A stretch of 64,000 nucleotides of DNA, taken from Haplosporangium gracile. Its lineage: Eukaryota > Mortierellomycota > Mortierellomycetes > Mortierellales > Mortierellaceae. The translations under genes and the position numbers were made by a program. The notes under the pieces are model-generated. The model was given only the letters and a program-made list of their open reading frames with translations, did no database searches and had not been told where the DNA came from. The stretch is taken from contig JAAAUF010000058.1 of assembly GCA_015499985.1 (NCBI GenBank), positions 1 through 64,000 on the forward strand, in the 5' to 3' direction. Positions 59,312 through 64,000 of this stretch are shown here, one piece after another (position 1 is the stretch's first letter; every line of letters begins with the position of its first letter).

Positions 59312-62300
59312 ATGGATGACAGAAGCATCCGTAAGCGCAAGCTTACCGACGACGCTGCTGGGCTGTCGGCTCAGTCTGTCACGCCCACACCAGCAACAAC
59401 TCTGAGCAGTTCAGGGCACGGCGTCGGTACTCCTTCCTTCAAAAAGAAGCAGCTTGCAGGAACCGACAATAACAGAGACCTTGCCCTTTCCAATAACACC
59501 ACCAAGGAGGAGTCAGAACCTATGTCGACCGTCGAGGTAAAGAAAGACCCATTTGCGCAGTTTCCCCAGGGTTGTGTGTGCTTTATGAATCGTTTGTGGT
59601 GTGAAGGTCACCACAAGGGATCACGAGAAGTGAAACCCGGCCATTGCTCCTGACATTGTTGTCTCCTCGCGATGCCCACAGGAAAAGCTATTAGGTCCAT
59701 TTGTCTTCTTAGGGAGTATGGGTTTCTTTGTTGATATATGTCGAGAGACAGACCGGGCCATTTTCTCGGGGGGTTTTCAAGAGGAAGTCAGAAAGTGGCA
59801 ACAAAAGGAGTGAGAGGTTGACAGAGGGCCGTTCTTCCATAGGCCAGGCTCTTTGTTTATTAATTTATTTTGTTTGCCGCCAGCTTTTCTCTTTTGTTCA
59901 CGTTGCTACGGTGTCAATACTACGAGCGTTGCTTTGCTAACCCGGTCTATTGTTTTCTTTCCACATTGTTTTGTTCGTCACTGTGGCATTAGGAGATACT
60001 TCACAACTTTCAAAAGGAGGCGATATGGCGGCAAATGCAGGAATACAAGCGGGAGTACTCGCGGGCACAGGAACAAATTGTGCAACTGAACGACAAGCAG
60101 ATCGACTACGAAGCTCATCTGAGTACGATTGACCTCTACTGGAACAAGGTATGCTGGGATTGCCAGTTTGTCGTTCGAGTCAAACTTATAGAACAAAGCA
60201 TATTTTTTGGATGTCGATACTGACGAGCCGTGAAACGTCCTGCGTCACCTCAATATCTAGTTGCTGCAAGATCTGAAAATGATCATGTCAAGAGTCAACA
60301 CCGACTTTGATTTCAAGGATCTCGTTCTGCATGGTAATACATCTTTGTGCTCGAGATGATTCATCTGCAGAATGGTTTGGACTAGCACTGTTTCTAACTT
60401 GGTCGTGTCCGTATCAACATTATTATCTAGATGGCACCAGCTTCGCGTCATTTCTCTTGAACGGACCTGGCGATGACACGCAGCATCGCGAAATCAAGGA
60501 TTTGACCGTGGAATCTCTTAAACCAGCAATCGAGGCTCGCGCAGAATACACCAAGGAGATCGTGCTCACGTTAATACAACTTATCGAGAACTGGTCAGCC
60601 CAACGCGACTCCTTCTGGACATCACTCAAGGACAAAGGTAGGCTAGGGGAAAAGTGGACGGCAGCTTTACTTTTGCTCTGAATCGATTGCACACGGTTTG
60701 CACATTATGTACGAGGATCTAAATTGATATATCACATGTCAATGCGATAGATCCAGCAGCAAAGGAAAGCGCCATTGTCCAGACACTCACCGCAGAACAC
60801 AATAAGATCACAGCCCTGTACAGGAAGGGCCAGGCCAACATTGATCACCTCCAAGCCCAGTGTCACGGATTCACCGACCAGGTCCTCAGGTTGAAGAATG
60901 AGCTGGAGATGGCGAAGAAGCGACTGGAGACCGCGAACGAGAGCTTGGACGAAACTACTGAAAAAATACGTCGGATTGAAAAGAACGTGGATCGGGAGAA
61001 GAGTACGATTGTTGCGGCCGTTACTTCCGGCGAGATCTTTGGTGAAAACTACTCAGGATCGCCCGATGCTGCCACCCCATCAGCTGGCCCTGTGGATTCC
61101 AAGGCCGAGATTCACGACGCGTCTCGGGATGAGCTGCTTCAGTATCGCGATCTGGCAGTGAATCGATTGACGGAACTTGTAGAGTTCAAGGCGCAGAGGA
61201 TTCAACTGAAGACCGAGTTGGACCAGCTCAAGCTCCAGCTGAACCATATCCCTGATGAGCGTGTACAAGACTCGCAACTCGTCAAGTCCATCCTGACTCA
61301 GATGCAGTACGCACGGAACGATGCTGAGCACTACCGAAACGAAGCGATGAAGTTGAAAACGGACTTGGAGGATCTTCATCTCAGTCGACGCAAGTTCATG
61401 GAGAGTCTCGAGAGCGAGGAAAAGTCTCGTCGCGAGGCCTTGGAAGAGGAACTGAAGAAGTTGGAAGGCGACATTTCACGATTGCGGGATAGCCGAGATC
61501 GATTTCAACAAATGTATGAGGCAAGATGCACTAAGGACGACTACGAGATGCAACAAAACCAGGAGATCCGTAAAATCGCCAACACCCGAAAGGTACAGAA
61601 TTCATTTCGTCCAGCCCTGTCCTTCTTACGTATGGGATTATGAAAGAACTTCTTTAGCTAACGTGGACCATCTGTCCACTCTTCCTTTGGATAACTAGGA
61701 TCGTATTACTACGCTTGCCACGGATATCCAGCGACTCCAGATCATGCTGGCAGCCAATACAGGTGACAAGGACGCATTCGCATTTTATCTCACTGGATCG
61801 TACGACAAGTCTTTCCTTGATGATCTTCGGAACAAGCTGAAGGCTTCTGAGGAACACATTCGAGGACTTTCTGTAGAGCTCGAAGCCAGCAAGGAGGCAG
61901 CTTCGCAACTGCGAGAGATGGAGCAGGTCACGCTGTCAGAAAAGCGACTGAGGGCACAAGTCGAGGAGCTCACGGCGAAGCTGAGCAGTTTGGAGCGATT
62001 GGTGGGATCTGGTGCAGAAGATCCAGTCAAGGCACTGACGGCGACAATCAAGTCCAAAGAGGAAGCGATCCATGTCCTCGAGATGAAAGTTCAGGCGCAC
62101 GAAACTGTGCAGGCGCCCTTGTTGAACGAGCTTCACTCTGTTGCAACCGCTTGGGGTCAGCTTGAAGAGGCCACTTCGCGCAAGGTGATTGAGCTGGCTC
62201 AGAAGGAGGACATGATCATCAAGTTGCTCTCGGACAAGAACCGCCAGGAATCCAAGTGTAACCTTTTGATCCGTGCCAAAGATGCGAGTGCCAATATGAC

Positions 62301-62963
62301 CGCCGTGATGAAGAGGCAGTCGGATATGCAATTGGATCAGATTCGCAAGCTGGAAGATCGCGAAAAGAATCTGAACATTCAACTGGTGAGTTGCAACTTT
62401 GTAGTTATTCTCACCGAATTATCGCGTTATATGTGCATTTGTACAGGGCTTTGTTAATTAAGCATGTACTTTATTGAATGGTATAGGCAACTCTGGAAAG
62501 AGAGCAGTCGCTTCTGAGCAGCAGCGTGGCGATTCACAAGAGCAAGCTCGTGGAGTACACTCAGCAGAACGCAAGCTTCAAGGACAAATATGCCCGTCAG
62601 GAGGAGCGACTGGCTGAGCTTCAGATCATGCTCAAGGAGCGGACAGAGGCCTATGAGAACGAGGCCCATACCCGTCGACGACTTGTGGAGGAGACGGATG
62701 GAATGAAGCGCAAGCTTGAGGAGCAGGCTAAGGCAGAGGCAAGCTCGGGCGAGAACTCGGAGGCAGCCAAGCAGGCAGCGCGGTACCTCAAGCTACTCAA
62801 GTGTCCCGCGTGCGATGTCAACTTTAAGTCGCATGTGATTCTGCGGTGCATGCATGTATTCTGCAAGAATTGCATGGACAACCAGATGGAGTATCGCCAA
62901 CGCAAGTGTCCTACCTGCCGCGAGAATTTTGGAGCCAAGGACGTCAAGGAGATTTACCTTTAA
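59312..62963 (+). CDS. BRE1: Bre1-type RING E3 ubiquitin ligase for histone H2B
   Basis: Seven exons: 59312..59536 (or ..59575), 59993..60148, 60261..60333, 60431..60637, 60751..61592, 61699..62385 and 62487..62963. The model has about 888 residues. Exon 2 gives NFQKEAIWRQMQEYKREY, a stretch typical of the Bre1/RNF20 family. The middle is almost all coiled coil. The C-terminus is a C3HC4 RING: CPACDVNF, ILRCMHVFCKNC, and RKCPTCRENFGAKDVKEIYL. Bre1 with Rad6 monoubiquitinates histone H2B, which promotes H3K4 and H3K79 methylation. The exon 1 donor is uncertain: GTAAAG after residue 75 or GTGTGC 13 codons later both keep phase. Start is the first ATG (MDDRSIRKRKL), and the basic start fits a nuclear protein. 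Confidence 0.9.
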
Positions 62964-63321
62964 TTCAGTCTACCTTTTCTTATTTGTTTTTTTTTTCAGC
63001 TTTTCTTTCGTCGTTACTTTTTTTTCTTTTCTCTTGTTTTTTTTCTGTCGCTATTGCAACTGTTAGACCGACCGACCGACCGACTTTCTTTATTCGTTTC
63101 TTTTTTTCTTTTATTTCTTTTTTCATGTTCGCTTTCGCTGTTATCGCGTTGTATTTTCATTTTCTCTTTCCCCCCCTTTTTTTTTCTCTCTTCCTTCTTC
63201 CTTTTTCAACTCAAGCTTGTAACATATGTTTTTTCTTGTACAAAAACCCTAATATTTGACAATAAAAAGTCCGTGTATGACAGATCTTTGTGCGCACTTT
63301 TATTTAACAAATGGTTTTTTT
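62964..63321. other. Convergent 3' UTR region, strongly T-rich
   Basis: This 358-bp spacer separates the BRE1 stop (+) from the Tcp11-like stop (-). It contains many T homopolymers, a GACC tandem repeat at about 63067-63083 and AATAAA at about 63260 as a likely BRE1 poly(A) signal. Confidence 0.6.
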
Positions 63322-64000
63322 TTAATTTGAAGCCGGTGGAGAGGATGCCGTCTTGCTGGCCTTGTTGTCGTGGTCATCTTCTGTCGGCTCTACTTCTGGC
63401 GTCGCGGCCTTGTCGGCGGTTGTCGATGCAGCAGCGGCCTCCTCGGGTGCAGAAGTAATAAAAGCAGGACCAGAGGTCTCGGCGATGGCGGCGGCAGAAG
63501 GAGTCCTTGGCTTGCGAGTAGTGCCAGGCAAGATCTTTGTCAAGAGCGGATCATACCAGGGCTGATAGACCTTGGCATTGTACCTGATCAAGAACCCAAT
63601 CTGAGCCGCAAAAGTCTCAACCTCCTTGGCCATCGCACCCAACCCGATCTTGTTCAATTCCGCCTGTTCGGGCATGACACCTGGCTTACTGCCTAAACCG
63701 GGAGGGGATGAGAGAAGGTAGGATTCGAGTACTTTTCGGATCCGTTGAGAGAGGACGCTGTAGAGGCTCGAGTCGAAGGATATGGCGCGCTCGATGGTGT
63801 TGCGGAGGTAAGACTTTTGGTCTGCTGAGAGGAGGAGAGATGTTGTTGGAGGAGTTGTGGCCGAGGTTGAGCGGGTCGAAGTTGTTGAGGAAGAGGAAGA
63901 TCGGGAGGTAAGGAGGAGAGTCTTTTCCTTGGCCTCGATGATGGCCTCGGCTAGGCTCTCCTTGGAAGTGTCGGCGCTCTCCATGAGGCGGAAGAGAGTC
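63322..64000 (-). CDS. Tcp11/Sok1-like protein, C-terminal part, cut by window end
   Basis: The open frame enters from the right window end without a stop and ends at 63322. At least 225 residues are visible. The structured part reads YSVLSQRIRKVLESYL and then ELNKIGLGAMAKEVETFAAQ, followed by FLIRYNAKVYQPWYDPLL. This pattern of a paired helix with a terminal YNxxVYxPWYDPxL resembles the end of Tcp11-domain proteins; yeast Sok1 belongs to that family and acts in cAMP/PKA signalling. The tail is Ala/Thr/Pro-rich and disordered. An in-frame ATG at 63984 exists, but the frame is open beyond it (TLFRL), so it is probably internal. Confidence 0.6.
   Translation of the reverse strand, partial: TLFRLMESADTSKESLAEAIIEAKEKTLLLTSRSSSSSTTSTRSTSATTPPTTSLLLSADQKSYLRNTIERAISFDSSLYSVLSQRIRKVLESYLLSSPPGLGSKPGVMPEQAELNKIGLGAMAKEVETFAAQIGFLIRYNAKVYQPWYDPLLTKILPGTTRKPRTPSAAAIAETSGPAFITSAPEEAAAASTTADKAATPEVEPTEDDHDNKASKTASSPPASN

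Noticed and set aside
1..64000. CRISPR arrays, riboswitches, bacterial-type operons and ribosome binding sites
   Set aside because: None is seen. The window is eukaryotic nuclear DNA with spliced genes, and the repeats present are simple microsatellites.

Overview
The window is fungal nuclear DNA. Genes are split by short GT-AG introns (about 50-650 nt, a few near 1 kb) and lie on both strands. Intergenic DNA is rich in homopolymer and microsatellite tracts. Proteins carry long Ser, Gln, Asn or Asp runs. The gene set (sterol C5-desaturase, hybrid histidine kinase, mitochondrial Rieske protein, CENP-A, HP1-like protein, Bre1) together with a large PIN/RuvC nuclease gene fits an early-diverging fungus. 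I infer Mucoromycota, most likely Mortierellaceae; the sequence alone does not prove the genus.

Layout. 0.5-2.9 kb: an O-fucosyltransferase-like type II membrane protein (-). 2.9-7.6 kb: no gene. 7.7-11.1 kb: a 1095-residue orphan protein with a His/Asp-rich segment (-). 11.1-16.7 kb: one doubtful exon, microsatellites and an assembly gap. 16.7-19.1 kb: a Gln-rich Sel1-repeat protein (+). 19.3-25.4 kb: an 1897-residue hybrid histidine kinase (-). 25.4-30.9 kb: gene-poor, with a gap and eroded, perhaps transposon-derived sequence. 30.9-32.6 kb: sterol C5-desaturase (+). 32.9-42.2 kb: three tandem minus-strand genes, a fidgetin-like AAA ATPase, the Rieske protein and a nuclease fusion gene. 42.7-45.9 kb: CENP-A (-) and nucleosome assembly protein (+), divergent from a 284-bp spacer. 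46.3-49.8 kb: an SR splicing factor (-) and ARPC4 (+), also divergent. 50.2-52.4 kb: a secreted carboxylesterase (-). 53.9-54.9 kb: a membrane protein with a regular cysteine ladder (-). 55.8-58.7 kb: methylene-THF dehydrogenase (-) divergent from an HP1-like protein (+). 59.3-63.0 kb: Bre1 (+). 63.3-64.0 kb: the C-terminal part of a Tcp11/Sok1-like protein (-), cut by the window end.

The most unusual item is 37718-42206. One spliced gene model joins an N-terminal FEN1/XPG-type PIN nuclease domain, with all expected acidic residues, to a C-terminal TnpB/Fanzor-like RuvC domain with a zinc ribbon. The copy has an in-frame TGA at codon 11 but is otherwise open through 1363 codons and four introns. 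Other points are a 13-nt microexon that completes a zinc knuckle, an ATG-only coding exon, a degenerate receiver-like domain in the kinase, and a C-x3-C/x6 cysteine ladder.

Several genes act on chromatin (CENP-A, Nap1, HP1-like, Bre1), but beyond the CENP-A/Nap1 pair I see no evidence that the window is a functional cluster. All exon joins were made by eye from splice sites and protein continuity; starts and the few ambiguous donors are flagged in each entry.
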